A stretch of DNA of 64,000 nt from Leptospira kmetyi serovar Malaysia str. Bejo-Iso9 (GTDB lineage: Bacteria > Spirochaetota > Leptospiria > Leptospirales > Leptospiraceae), in contig NZ_AHMP02000001.1 in NCBI RefSeq assembly GCF_000243735.2, positions 25,001 through 89,000 of the forward strand. The letters are read 5' to 3'. Within the stretch, counting starts at the first letter, position 1, and every line of letters starts with the position of its first letter. The position numbers and the translations under genes are program-made. The notes under the pieces were generated by a model that did not search any database, had not been told where the DNA came from, and saw nothing but the letters and a program-made list of their open reading frames with translations. Positions 35,442 through 45,305 of this stretch are shown in pieces.

Positions 35442-36287
35442 ATGAAAGAACGAAACCGACCACAACAATCCCATCCAAAACTACAACCACAATCAAACGC
35501 GATCAACAAAACCCGCAAGACCAACAACAAGGCTATAAAATTCCTTCTCATCCTAACGACGATGTACGTCTACGCGTTCGGATATGTAAACGAACCGATC
35601 CACGCATTCGATCACAAACACACACAATGGAACAACGAACTCAAAAAATACGTCAAAGAAGGAAACGTAGATTATTCCACCTGGAAAAAAAATCAAAGCG
35701 GACTCGATGCCTATCTGCAAATCTTGAGCGCGGTCGACGAAAAGGAATATTCTTCGTTTAACAATTCGGAAAAGCTGAGCTTCTTGATCAACGCGTACAA
35801 TGCGTTTACCATCCGATTGATCTTGGATCATTATCCGCTGAAAAGCATCAAGGAACTCGGAGGACTTTTTTCGGGACCGTGGAAATTGGAATTCTTCAGT
35901 TTACTCGGAAGTAAAAAGAATCTGGATTGGATCGAACACGAAAAATTGCGGAAGGATTTTCAAGAACCGAGAATTCACTTCGCCATCAACTGCGCGTCCA
36001 AAGGATGTCCGCCGCTTTTCGAACAATCTTTTCAAGCGCCTAAACTCGAAGAACAACTTATCTATGTCTCAAAACGATTCCTCACGGATCGAAACTACAA
36101 CCGATACGATTCTTCCCAAAAGATTCTTTATCTTTCCAAAATCTTCCAGTGGTTCGGAGGAGATTTTACCCGCAAAAGCGGAAGTTTGATTTCATTTTAC
36201 AATTCCAATTCGGGACTTTCACCCGTCCCGGCGAATGCGGAGATTCGATATCTCGATTACGACTGGAATTTGAATCAAACGAAATAA
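35442..36287 (+). CDS. DUF547 domain protein
   Basis: 281 residues. A Gln/Asn/Lys-rich N-terminus (about 1-30) leads to a hydrophobic segment (AIKFLLILTTMYVYAFGYV), then the DUF547 domain with VDYSTWKKNQSGLDAYL, FLINAYNAFTIRLIL and the hallmark FAINCASKGCPPL. DUF547 has a papain-like fold in some members, with the Cys of NCAS(x)GCP as candidate nucleophile; no function is proven. ATG 35442 is chosen over GTG 35433. The coding bias of the first 40 codons differs from the rest, suggesting a recently acquired or drifting N-terminus. Confidence 0.75.
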   Translation: MKERNRPQQSHPKLQPQSNAINKTRKTNNKAIKFLLILTTMYVYAFGYVNEPIHAFDHKHTQWNNELKKYVKEGNVDYSTWKKNQSGLDAYLQILSAVDEKEYSSFNNSEKLSFLINAYNAFTIRLILDHYPLKSIKELGGLFSGPWKLEFFSLLGSKKNLDWIEHEKLRKDFQEPRIHFAINCASKGCPPLFEQSFQAPKLEEQLIYVSKRFLTDRNYNRYDSSQKILYLSKIFQWFGGDFTRKSGSLISFYNSNSGLSPVPANAEIRYLDYDWNLNQTK

Positions 36288-36418
36288 TCTTTTGCCCCGA
36301 GAAAAAAAACCTCGATCCTGAAAAAAAGCCCAAATCGCTCTGTTAACTCTGGATAGAAGGAAAGGAACGGCAAAGGAATTTACTTGAAATCGGGTTTCCC
36401 ATCTTCAACTTAGTTCCA

Positions 36419-36940
<522 letters not shown>

Positions 36941-36959
36941 TTAAGAGTTATAGATAAAA

Positions 36960-38090
36960 ATGGAAGAATCGGGAATGGAAAGGGAAAAGAAGATTCAAGA
37001 AATTCTGCTGGATGGGAAGCAGAACGATTTAAGTCCTTCTGTGGAATGGCTGGCCAAAGGTCTAGGCAATTCCTGGGTCGAATATTCACCCAAGGCGAGC
37101 GACTTCGAGTCTCTTTATGCCCGCGCACTTTCCCCCGACGACAAAACTCGAAGCTCCGACAACCCAAAGAGAGAATCCTCCAAAGTTCTTTTTTTCTCCG
37201 ATTTTAGAAAGAATCGATTGGCGATCGGTCTTTCCGCCGCGGCGATTTTTCTGCTCGCGGTAACATTAGGATATTATTCTATTCTTAAAAACCAAACTCC
37301 TCTCGGCGTCGAAAAGGGCGGAGTGGAAATTTCCCAGGTGGAAGGGGAAGCCTATCTTACTTCCTCCGATCCGAAAGACAAAATTCTTTTAAAACCCGGA
37401 GTTCGAATCCAAGAAGGCCAAAGAGTCGTAACGGGACCGAACGCGATTCTCAATTTGAAAGTTTCGGACGGTATCGCTGTACGAATCCTTTCGGATTCGG
37501 AAGTTTCTTTCCGATGGATCGATCTTTCCACACATTATAAAATCGGAATCGATCTTGAAAAAGGCGAACTGCTCGCTCACATTCATAAGAATCTTAAAAA
37601 AGAAGAATTCATCGTCCGTTCCGAAAACGTAAGCGCCGAGGTTCGGGGCACGAGTTTTAGTTTTCAAAATGTTCCGGGTGAAGGAACTCGAGTCCGAGTT
37701 TTGGAAGGTCGCGTCGCGATCAGCGCTCGAGAAGAATCTCAAAAAACCGCTCCGGAAGGAGAACAGGTTCTCGAGCCGAACCAGGGAATTTTCGTAAACC
37801 AAAAAGGTTTTGTTCGGAGCCGTTTGAACGATTCGGAAAAGGACCGTCTCGGTCTTGAGTTCGAAAAGCTCCCGATCGAAAGTATTCCCAGGGACAAAAA
37901 CCGGGCTTATTCTAGCAAACAAGAACTCCTAACGGAGTTTCAAAGAATGGAAAAAATCGTTCTTACGGATGGAAAGACGATCGAAGGCGTCATCGTGGAT
38001 ATGGACGAAAACGCGATGTATGTTCAAACCCTGGAAAAGGAAATCACCATTCAAAGGGAAGCCGTCTCCGAGGTGATTCAACTCCACTGA
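36960..38090 (+). CDS. FecR domain membrane protein, probable anti-sigma factor
   Basis: 376 residues. A cytosolic N-terminus (1-84) that could hold the sigma factor is followed by one membrane helix (about 85-108, LAIGLSAAAIFLLAVTLGYYSI). The periplasmic FecR domain (about 120-260) includes VVTGPNAILNLKVSDGIAVRIL and FIVRSENVSAEVRGTSFSF. The final 50 residues (IVLTDGKTIEGVIVDMDENAMYV) form a small LSm-like segment also present in the barrel protein at 22664. The gene order sigma-FecR suggests signal transduction by the FecR/FecI scheme, but no TonB receptor gene is adjacent. It begins with ATG 36960 or an internal ATG at 36975. Confidence 0.8.
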   Translation: MEESGMEREKKIQEILLDGKQNDLSPSVEWLAKGLGNSWVEYSPKASDFESLYARALSPDDKTRSSDNPKRESSKVLFFSDFRKNRLAIGLSAAAIFLLAVTLGYYSILKNQTPLGVEKGGVEISQVEGEAYLTSSDPKDKILLKPGVRIQEGQRVVTGPNAILNLKVSDGIAVRILSDSEVSFRWIDLSTHYKIGIDLEKGELLAHIHKNLKKEEFIVRSENVSAEVRGTSFSFQNVPGEGTRVRVLEGRVAISAREESQKTAPEGEQVLEPNQGIFVNQKGFVRSRLNDSEKDRLGLEFEKLPIESIPRDKNRAYSSKQELLTEFQRMEKIVLTDGKTIEGVIVDMDENAMYVQTLEKEITIQREAVSEVIQLH

Positions 38091-38134
38091 GGGCAAATTC
38101 TCTTTGACAGTCGGCCGGTAAATCGGGAAATTTA

Positions 38135-38146
38135 GTCCTCGAGGAC
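38135..38146 (+). promoter_or_regulatory. Palindrome over the ribosome site of the HAMP gene
   Basis: GTCCTCGAGGAC is a perfect 12-bp palindrome 5 bases before the ATG at 38152. Its right half supplies GAGGA as Shine-Dalgarno site. A protein bound there, or a small hairpin, could limit translation or transcription. Confidence 0.3.
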
Positions 38147-38151
38147 CCTGC

Positions 38152-38697
38152 ATGACACAAGACGACCCCGGTAAAAAAAGAATCTTCAGCAATTATATCA
38201 TCGACCGGGACTTTCAACTCAAGTTCTTATTGAATTATTCCTTACTCATCGTTTTCGGCTTATTGCTCACGGTCGGATTTCTCTATTGGTTGAACTACAC
38301 GAAGTTCGATAAGGGAGTCGTTTTTCGTTTGAGAAACGATCCGGTCAAAGTATATCAAAAGGGATTCGAAGAACAGAACGGAGTCGAAAAGGAAAAGTTC
38401 GTGGAACGGGAAATCTTTCTGCCGGATTACGATCACAGACTCGACATGTTTACGATCCAAGTGAATGGAATTCTTCTTTTGTCCGGTTTGTTTTTAGGAA
38501 TGACCGCGATCTTTACGGTGATCTATTCTCATAAGATGGCCGGTCCGGTTTATAACATCAAAAATCATCTTAGAAAATTAGCGAACGGCGACGAACCCGT
38601 TAAAAAAATCAAAATCCGAAAAGGCGACGAGTTTCAAGAACTCGCTGATCTTTTGAATCAAGTCATAGAAAAAAGAATCAACAACCATAAGAGCTGA
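38152..38697 (+). CDS. HAMP-domain membrane protein without output domain
   Basis: 181 residues. Two membrane helices (about 28-48 and 103-125) flank a 55-residue periplasmic loop. The HAMP segment (SHKMAGPVYNIKNHLRKLANGDEPVKKIKIRKGDEFQELADLLNQVI) is complete, but no kinase, cyclase or methyl-accepting domain follows. It could modulate a separate partner. The ATG at 38152 sits 5 bases after a palindrome (38135-38146) whose right half provides GAGGAC as ribosome site. It is in the sigma-FecR gene group. Confidence 0.75.
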   Translation: MTQDDPGKKRIFSNYIIDRDFQLKFLLNYSLLIVFGLLLTVGFLYWLNYTKFDKGVVFRLRNDPVKVYQKGFEEQNGVEKEKFVEREIFLPDYDHRLDMFTIQVNGILLLSGLFLGMTAIFTVIYSHKMAGPVYNIKNHLRKLANGDEPVKKIKIRKGDEFQELADLLNQVIEKRINNHKS

Positions 38698-38764
38698 ATT
38701 CTTTCGTTCCCGTTTTGGAAATTAATTGTGGATTTTTTTCCAAAGCGCGATAAGTTTCTTCGGT

Positions 38765-39472
38765 ATGATTCGTAAGGTTTTGCTTTTTAGTTTTTTCGTT
38801 TCGTTTTTTCCCCAATTCGTTTTCGCGGAAGAAGAAGTCGCGATCGCTCTTTTCGTAACGGGGAAAGTTCAGTATTCTCAAGCGGGTAAAACGGAAACCC
38901 TCAAAAAGAATGTGGTTCTTACGAAGTCGGCCAAGGTGGAAACCGGTGAAGGAAAAGCCGATCTTCAGTTGGGCGCAAACGCGGTGATCCGACTCGCGCC
39001 TTTTACAAAGATCGAAATCGCCGAACTCTTTTCGGACGGATCCAAAAATACGACGAAGGTCACCTTGGTTTCCGGTAAACTTTTTGCCAACGTTCAAAAA
39101 TCGAATAAGAAAGAAGATTTGGAAGTAAGTTCTATTTCCTATACGGCGGGCGTTCGAGGAACTCAGTTTGTTGTGAGCGAGGAAAAAACCAAAGCTCCGA
39201 GAAACGAGGATTCGGATATTCCCGACGGAGTTTTCGTAAACGAGGGGCAGGTTGCCGTTCAATCTTCTTCCGGCGGAGAATTGGACGTTAAGGCCGGGGA
39301 ACAGGCTTCTTGGAACGGAAAAGAACTTCTTATGGAACCTTTGAAAGAATTCATGAAGGAAAAAATGAAGATCATCCAAAACTTCAAGACGATCAAGGCC
39401 GAAAATTATCAGATGCTCAAGGATCAGAAACTGAAAAACAAGGAGCTTCTGGAGAATTTTCCAAAATCATAA
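38765..39472 (+). CDS. Secreted FecR domain protein
   Basis: 235 residues. The signal peptide MIRKVLLFSFFVSFFPQFVFA (cleavage after residue 21) is followed by a FecR domain (VALFVTGKVQYSQAGK..., ADLQLGANAVIRLAPFTKIEI, YTAGVRGTQFVVSEE) and a Lys-rich helical tail. Unlike the 36960 protein, it has no membrane anchor. The start at 38765 is preferred over TTG 38726 because the signal peptide begins there. It is encoded 67 bases after the HAMP gene and is followed by a hairpin at 39518. Confidence 0.78.
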   Translation: MIRKVLLFSFFVSFFPQFVFAEEEVAIALFVTGKVQYSQAGKTETLKKNVVLTKSAKVETGEGKADLQLGANAVIRLAPFTKIEIAELFSDGSKNTTKVTLVSGKLFANVQKSNKKEDLEVSSISYTAGVRGTQFVVSEEKTKAPRNEDSDIPDGVFVNEGQVAVQSSSGGELDVKAGEQASWNGKELLMEPLKEFMKEKMKIIQNFKTIKAENYQMLKDQKLKNKELLENFPKS

Positions 39473-39517
39473 TATTCTAATAATCTTGAATTTGTTCTCG
39501 TGCGCGAAAGAACGCCT

Positions 39518-39548
39518 GCTCGCCTGCGGCTCGCAGGCTGACGCGAGC
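39518..39548. terminator. Hairpin between convergent genes
   Basis: GCTCGC (39518-39523) pairs with GCGAGC (39543-39548), and inside it CTGC with GCAG, giving a GC-rich bulged stem. It lies between the plus-strand FecR gene and the minus-strand dehalogenase gene. There is no strong T-run, so any terminator function would be partial or bidirectional. Confidence 0.4.
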
Positions 39549-39600
39549 CAGATCACAACATCAAACCCGCGAGAACCGAAACCGAACCGCAAACCCTTTC

Positions 39601-40500
39601 TTACAACGGATTGGCCTTGATAAATTGAATGACCACCTCGGCCAATTCTTCCCCTTTATCCTCTTGCAAAAAATGACCTCCGTTCGCGATCGTAACGTGT
39701 TTTTGTCCTTTTGCGCCCGGAATCAATCTTCGAAAAAAAATATCTCCGCCCTTTGTGATCGGATCCTGATCGCTGAACGCGGTGAGAAACGGTTTTTTCC
39801 AAGTCTTTAAAATTTCCCAAGCCTTTCGGTTCGGCTCCGAGGCGGGATCGTCCGGTGAAATCGGAACCAAGGCCGGAAATTTTTTCGCGGCCGCTTTGTA
39901 GGTTTCGTTTGGATACGGAGAATCGTAAGCCGCTACGATTTCTTTTGTGAGTTCGGAAACACATCCGTTCTTAACGATGCTTCCGATTGCAAGACGTTTT
40001 ACGTTTTGTGAAAAATGTCTCCACTTGAGAAAATCTTCTTTGGGTGGAATATCCCCGGTGGGTAGAAAAGTGTTGGCTGCAACGATTCTTGAAAAACGTT
40101 CGGAATGTTCCGCCGCGACGCGAAGTCCTAAAAGTCCGCCCCAATCCTGACAAAAAAGAGTTACGTTTTTGAGATCTAAATTCTCCACAAACTCTCGTAA
40201 CCAATCCACGTGCGCTTGATACGAAAAGAAAGAAGGATCGTCCGGTTTATCGGATTTTCCGAAACCGATCAGATCGGGCGCGATCGTACGATAACCCGCG
40301 CGCGCCAAAGGTGGAATCATCTTTCGATACAAATAAGACCAGGACGGTTCTCCGTGTAAAAGAAGAACGGTTTCCGTTGCGTCCTTCGGACCTTCGTCGA
40401 CGTAGTGCATTCTTAGGTTTTGGACCTGCAAATAGTTTGGCGTAAAACTATAACCGGGTAGGTTTTCAAAGGAAGAATCCGGGGTTCTCAAGATTTCCAT
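39601..40500 (-). CDS. Haloalkane dehalogenase-like alpha/beta hydrolase
   Basis: 299 residues, closest in pattern to haloalkane dehalogenase subfamily I (DhlA-like). HGEPSWSYLYRKMIPPL holds the oxyanion residue. The nucleophile is Asp 119 in FCQDWGG, with halide-binding Trp 120 and probably Trp 160. Asp 246 in FSDQDPIT and His 276 in NGGHFLQ complete the triad. Hydrolysis of C-halogen bonds is therefore plausible, but epoxide or other hydrolases share the fold. No dehalogenation pathway genes are nearby. It is divergent from the MHYT kinase gene. Confidence 0.8.
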   Translation of the reverse strand: MEILRTPDSSFENLPGYSFTPNYLQVQNLRMHYVDEGPKDATETVLLLHGEPSWSYLYRKMIPPLARAGYRTIAPDLIGFGKSDKPDDPSFFSYQAHVDWLREFVENLDLKNVTLFCQDWGGLLGLRVAAEHSERFSRIVAANTFLPTGDIPPKEDFLKWRHFSQNVKRLAIGSIVKNGCVSELTKEIVAAYDSPYPNETYKAAAKKFPALVPISPDDPASEPNRKAWEILKTWKKPFLTAFSDQDPITKGGDIFFRRLIPGAKGQKHVTIANGGHFLQEDKGEELAEVVIQFIKANPL

Positions 40501-40848
40501 AGGGGCTATAGGTTGCCCGGCTTTGTGATTTCGGAAAGCGTTTTTCGGAAATTTCTTTCGAACGGGAAGAAACGCACGAGGAAACGGATTTACCGAATTA
40601 TAGAAAAGAAGGGGGATTATTTTCTGTTGCTTAATTCATAGAAGATATTTTAACTTTCAAAATAAGCGGAAGCCCCGGAAAGCCACGGCGACAAGGCGGT
40701 TTTCGCGTCGAAAAAGAACTTGAAATGGCTCGGATTCGGATTCTTCCCGAATTCAAAATCGAAAAGTGACTGAATCCTATTCAATCGATTCTGTGGAATG
40801 GAATGATTCCTCGGATGTTTCATCATTCAGGGGATATTCAATTCGCTT
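40501..40848. other. Divergent intergenic region before the MHYT kinase gene
   Basis: 348 bases with no open frame or repeat that stands out. It presumably holds promoters for both flanking genes, but none could be recognised with confidence. Confidence 0.4.
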
Positions 40849-43836
40849 ATGGCTTGGATCCGGAACTTTTTTCTTTTCAACGACAACGTTCAACTTCTTC
40901 CGAGCACGTACGATCCGATTCTGATCGTTTTGTCGATTCTCGTTTCCATTTTTTCCTCCTTTATCGCGTTGCAGATGATCGGGCAGAGTTCCCCGGATTC
41001 ATCCCGAACGGGAAAACTTCTGATTCTTTTTGCGGCCAGCCTCGCGTTGGGTTGCGGAGTTTGGGCGATGCATTTTATCGGGATGTTATCGTTTCAGTTA
41101 TGCGTTTCCGTTTCGTATGATAAAACGCTGACGATCGTTTCTATGTTCCCGAGTTTTATCGCCTCGATGATCGCTCTTGCGTATGTCGGAAGACCGAAGA
41201 TTCATTGGGTGGAATTGGTCGTCGGGGGCGTGTTGGTCGGTTCCGGGATCGGATCCATGCATTACACGGGAATGGCCGCCATGAGAACGGACGTTTTACT
41301 TCGATACGACCCGATCTTTTTCGCACTTTCCATCTTGGTCGCGGTCGTTCTTGCGATTCTTTCCCTTTGGGTTCGTTTCGGTTTATCCGATTTGAAACTG
41401 AGCAAAAACGTTTCCACTCTCGTCGCCGGATCGGTGATGGGACTTGCAATTTCCGGAATGCATTATACCGGTATGTTCGCCGCGAGATTTATCGGACTTC
41501 CGGAAACTTCGTTGAACGGCGCGCCTTCCAATCCTACCTTTTTGGCTCTGGCGGTTTCGATCACTACGATCACGTTCACGTTATTCACCTTTGCCGTGAA
41601 CGCGTTTATCCGTTACCGCAAACTCGTGAACAATCTTCGCGTCAGCGAAACTCGCATGAGGGCGATCGTGACAACGGCCGTCGACGGAATTTTTACGTTG
41701 AACGCCAACGGAACGATTCTCGATTTCAACGAATCGGCGGAAAAAATTTTCGGTTATCAAAGTTCGGAAGTGATCGGTAAGAATATCGATCTTCTTCTTC
41801 CAGAAGCGGCGCTCAGTCGAAACAATCCCGATCCAAACGATCCGGAAGGGCGTCGTCTTTTAGGAAAGTATATCGGTACCGGGCAAGAATCTTTCGGGAT
41901 GCGAAAAAACACGGGTAGATTTCCGATCCGTCTTGCGGTCGGTTACGCTCAACTTCCGAACGAAGGAATTCTCGTGGGCTTTGTCACGGATATCAGCGAA
42001 CAGAAGATGATCGAGAACGCTTTGAAACAAAGCGAACTTCAGAAACGTTCGTTGATCGAAAACATTCCCGGTGTCACCTATCGTTGTCTTTTTAACGATA
42101 AATGGACGATCGTGTTTTTGAGCGAAGCGATGGAGAAGTTAACCGGTTATCCCGTTTCCGATTTTATGGAACCGAATCCCAAACGATACTTCGTGGATTT
42201 GATCATTCCCGAAGACAAAGAACCCATCGGTGCGGTCGTCGCGGAAGCGGTTCGGATGAGAAAGTCTTTCGTTTTGGAATATAGAATTCTCGATCGATAC
42301 GGCGAAATCAAATGGTGCTGGGGCCACGGTAGCGCAATTTTCGGAGGAAACGGAGAAGTTCTTTTTTTGGACGGTGTCATTTTGGACATCACCGAAAGAA
42401 GAAACATGGAAGAAGAATTGAGAAGATCCATGGAAAAAGCGGAACTCGCCGCGTTGACCAAAACTTCCTTTCTCGCCAATATGAGTCACGAGATCCGAAC
42501 GCCTATGAATTCGATCATCGGTTTTACCGAGGTTCTTCTTTCCGCGGAACCTAAAAAAGAACAGATCGGTCATTTGGAAATCATCAAGGGTTCCGCCAAA
42601 TCTTTGTTACGTCTTTTGAATGATATTCTCAACACCGCGAAACTCGAAAAGGGGGCGGTGGAACTCGAGATCAACACGTTCTCCCTTTTTAAATTGATAA
42701 GCGAATTGAAATCCATCTTCGGTTTGAACGCGCGCAAAAAAAATCTGGAATTCGAAGTGATCCGAGACCCGAATCTCAACGAGTTTTTTATCGGAGATTC
42801 TTTACGGGTGCGTCAGATTCTCACCAATCTGATCGGAAACGCGATTAAGTTCACCGATCGCGGAAAGGTCACTTTCGAAATCAAATTCGAAAATCCTTAT
42901 ATTCATTTTTCGATTCGGGATACGGGAATCGGAATCCGAGCGGATCGTTTGGAGAAAATTTTCGAACCGTTCACACAAGCCGACATTTCCACCACGAGAA
43001 GATACGGCGGAACCGGACTCGGAACCACGATCTGTAAACAGCTCACCGATCTGATGAAGGGCGAAATCTGGGCGGAAAGTAATTTCGGAAAGGGCAGTGT
43101 GTTTCACGTTAGACTTCCTTTGAGTCCGAACACGAGTTTGGACTCCAACAAGGAGAAATCGCTCGACTTCCGTTATCCGAAACTGAGAATTCTGATCGTG
43201 GACGATATGGAAAAGAACACCGAACTTCTAAAACTTCTTCTTTCCAAGGAAGGGCATACGATCACCTCGGCTCTGAGCGGGGAAGAAGCTGTGCAAATCT
43301 ACGCAGAAGAAACGTTCGATCTGATCTTTATGGACGTTCAGATGCCGGGAATCGACGGACATGAAACCGCAAGGATCATCCGTTTTCACGAGATGCAGGA
43401 AAACGTCCAAAGAACTCCGATCATCGCTCTGACGGCGAGCGTGTTTCAAGAGGATCGGGACGCCGCGAAAGAATCGGGTATGGACGGATTTGTCGCGAAG
43501 CCGATCGATCTTCCGGAATTGTTAAGCGAAATGGCCGCCGTGTTGCATTTGAACGGAGTTTCTCCGGTTCCCAAAGCGGAGAAGGTTTCTTCGCTCGAGG
43601 TCCCGAACGATTCCGAAAAGGAAAGAATGAAAATTCTTTTCGTGGAGATTCTCGACAATTTCCAAAGAGGAACCATCGAAGACGAACCACTCAACGAATT
43701 TCTACGGTTGATTTCCGGAAAGGTGGAAGAGGAGCGGATCGAAAGATTTATCTCCAACGTGAATCAGTTCGAGTTGGAAGAGGCGCGTTCCCGATTGTAT
43801 GAATTTTCAGAATTTTTGAATATTCCAGGAATTTAA
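40849..43836 (+). CDS. MHYT-PAS hybrid histidine kinase
   Basis: 995 residues. The N-terminal membrane region has three MHYT-type motifs (MHFIGM 74-79, MHYTGM 137-142 and 204-209), proposed to bind copper and sense oxygen, CO or NO. PAS domains lie at about 265-385 and 395-515, HisKA has His 547 (FLANMSHEIRTPMNS), HATPase_c has DTGIGI and GTGLGTTI (Thr-Thr replaces the usual Leu-Ala), and the receiver domain has phospho-Asp 829 (LIFMDVQMPG). About 75 residues follow the receiver domain. The gene ends 5 bases before the HD-GYP regulator, its likely partner. Confidence 0.9.
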   Translation: MAWIRNFFLFNDNVQLLPSTYDPILIVLSILVSIFSSFIALQMIGQSSPDSSRTGKLLILFAASLALGCGVWAMHFIGMLSFQLCVSVSYDKTLTIVSMFPSFIASMIALAYVGRPKIHWVELVVGGVLVGSGIGSMHYTGMAAMRTDVLLRYDPIFFALSILVAVVLAILSLWVRFGLSDLKLSKNVSTLVAGSVMGLAISGMHYTGMFAARFIGLPETSLNGAPSNPTFLALAVSITTITFTLFTFAVNAFIRYRKLVNNLRVSETRMRAIVTTAVDGIFTLNANGTILDFNESAEKIFGYQSSEVIGKNIDLLLPEAALSRNNPDPNDPEGRRLLGKYIGTGQESFGMRKNTGRFPIRLAVGYAQLPNEGILVGFVTDISEQKMIENALKQSELQKRSLIENIPGVTYRCLFNDKWTIVFLSEAMEKLTGYPVSDFMEPNPKRYFVDLIIPEDKEPIGAVVAEAVRMRKSFVLEYRILDRYGEIKWCWGHGSAIFGGNGEVLFLDGVILDITERRNMEEELRRSMEKAELAALTKTSFLANMSHEIRTPMNSIIGFTEVLLSAEPKKEQIGHLEIIKGSAKSLLRLLNDILNTAKLEKGAVELEINTFSLFKLISELKSIFGLNARKKNLEFEVIRDPNLNEFFIGDSLRVRQILTNLIGNAIKFTDRGKVTFEIKFENPYIHFSIRDTGIGIRADRLEKIFEPFTQADISTTRRYGGTGLGTTICKQLTDLMKGEIWAESNFGKGSVFHVRLPLSPNTSLDSNKEKSLDFRYPKLRILIVDDMEKNTELLKLLLSKEGHTITSALSGEEAVQIYAEETFDLIFMDVQMPGIDGHETARIIRFHEMQENVQRTPIIALTASVFQEDRDAAKESGMDGFVAKPIDLPELLSEMAAVLHLNGVSPVPKAEKVSSLEVPNDSEKERMKILFVEILDNFQRGTIEDEPLNEFLRLISGKVEEERIERFISNVNQFELEEARSRLYEFSEFLNIPGI

Positions 43837-43841
43837 AGTAA

Positions 43842-44837
43842 ATGAGTATAAATACGAATTCTCAAACGAAGATTCTCATCATAGACGACGAGGCCGCGAA
43901 TCTTCAAGTCTTGAAACAGATTTTGAGTTCCGATTATAAGTTATTCTTCGCTAAAGACGGTTACAAAGGAATCGAACTCGCGAAGTCCGAAAAACCGAAC
44001 ATCATTCTTTTGGACGTGATGATGCCCGGTATGACGGGGCACGAAGTTTGTAAGATTCTTAGAACCGAACCTTCCACCTCGAGAATACCGGTCATTTTCG
44101 TTACCGCGATGGCGGATGAAGAAGACGAGGCCGACGGTTTTACCGCGGGCGCTGTGGATTATATCACCAAACCGATCAGCCCCGCGATCGTAAAGGCGAG
44201 AGTCAAAACACATCTTTCTTTGGTCCGCAACGAAGAATTGAGGGAAACAAGACTTCAGATCATTCAAAGACTTGGACTTGCGGCGGAATATAAGGACAAC
44301 GAAACCGGTCTTCACGTGATTCGAATGAGTCATTATTCCCGCATCATCGCTCTTGCTTCCGGTTTTTCTCCCGATTGTGCGGAAGATCTTCTGCACGCTT
44401 CGCCGATGCACGATATCGGGAAGATCGGCATTCCGGATCATATATTACAAAAACAAGGTAAACTAACTCCGGAAGAATGGGCGGTGATGCAAAAACATCC
44501 CGCGATCGGAGCCGAGATCATCGGCGATCACGATTCCCGGCTTTTGCAGTTGGCTAAAACGATCGCACAAAACCATCACGAAAAATGGGACGGTTCCGGT
44601 TATCCCAACTCGTTGAAAGGTGACGAGATTCCGGTCGAAGCCCGCATCGTCGCCTTGGCCGATGTCTTTGACGCGTTGACTACAAAACGTCCTTATAAAA
44701 AAGCTTGGGAAATTTCCGATGCGATCGAATACATTCGGAAAGAATCGGGTAAACATTTTGATCCGAATTTGATTCCGGTTTTTCTAGACGTGATGCCGAA
44801 ACTTCTCGAAGTGAAGGAACGTTGGGCGGAGAGCTGA
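43842..44837 (+). CDS. Response regulator with HD-GYP domain
   Basis: 331 residues. The receiver domain (1-125) has IDDE and phospho-Asp 58 in LLDVMMPG. The HD-GYP domain holds HDIGKIGIPD and HHEKWDGSGYP, so both the HD metal site and the GYP motif of c-di-GMP phosphodiesterases are intact, as in RpfG. It probably lowers c-di-GMP when phosphorylated by the upstream kinase. The ATG at 43842 is 5 bases after the kinase stop. Confidence 0.9.
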   Translation: MSINTNSQTKILIIDDEAANLQVLKQILSSDYKLFFAKDGYKGIELAKSEKPNIILLDVMMPGMTGHEVCKILRTEPSTSRIPVIFVTAMADEEDEADGFTAGAVDYITKPISPAIVKARVKTHLSLVRNEELRETRLQIIQRLGLAAEYKDNETGLHVIRMSHYSRIIALASGFSPDCAEDLLHASPMHDIGKIGIPDHILQKQGKLTPEEWAVMQKHPAIGAEIIGDHDSRLLQLAKTIAQNHHEKWDGSGYPNSLKGDEIPVEARIVALADVFDALTTKRPYKKAWEISDAIEYIRKESGKHFDPNLIPVFLDVMPKLLEVKERWAES

Positions 44838-45305
44838 AATGATAATGCCGCCGAATTTTGGTCATTGCATAGAATCAGATTCTTGCCAATGAAAATCGGA
44901 TTCGTTTTTATGGACGATTCTTCTGAAAATGAATTCGGACAAGAAGATGAATCGCCGAACGTTTTGTTGATATTGTTTCTTTTTGGAAGAAATGGATTCG
45001 AACGCGGAAAGTGTTCCGATGTACCAGAGTTTACAAAAGAGCCTTGTTCTAATGCGACATAATGTACATTATCGGAAGTTCTCTATTATGTCTAGAATAT
45101 CGAAAATTCTCCCCTCGAGCCCTTGTACGCCGGGCTTTTTTTCGTGTGATTTTTGATTCTTGATTTTTTGTTCCGATTTTCTTGCGGGTCCTCTCGTTTT
45201 CTTGATTCTCCCGAAACTCCCGAAATCAAAAAAATGGCGATGAACGAACCGGAACTCAAAAAAGGGAAAATCATTCGTTCACCGCCCAAGCGTTCAGAAA
45301 AAATT
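44838..45305. other. Convergent intergenic region
   Basis: It lies between the HD-GYP gene and the end of the TonB receptor gene. It holds a perfect 14-bp palindrome (45059-45072) and an intrinsic terminator (45118-45142). Frames at 44865-45062 and 45153-45515 show no protein-like features. Confidence 0.45.
45118..45142 (+). terminator. Intrinsic terminator
   Basis: AGCCC (45118-45122) and GGGCT (45132-45136) pair around a 9-base loop, directly followed by seven T residues. It points in the plus direction, about 280 bases after the HD-GYP stop, and may also block reverse transcription. Confidence 0.65.
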
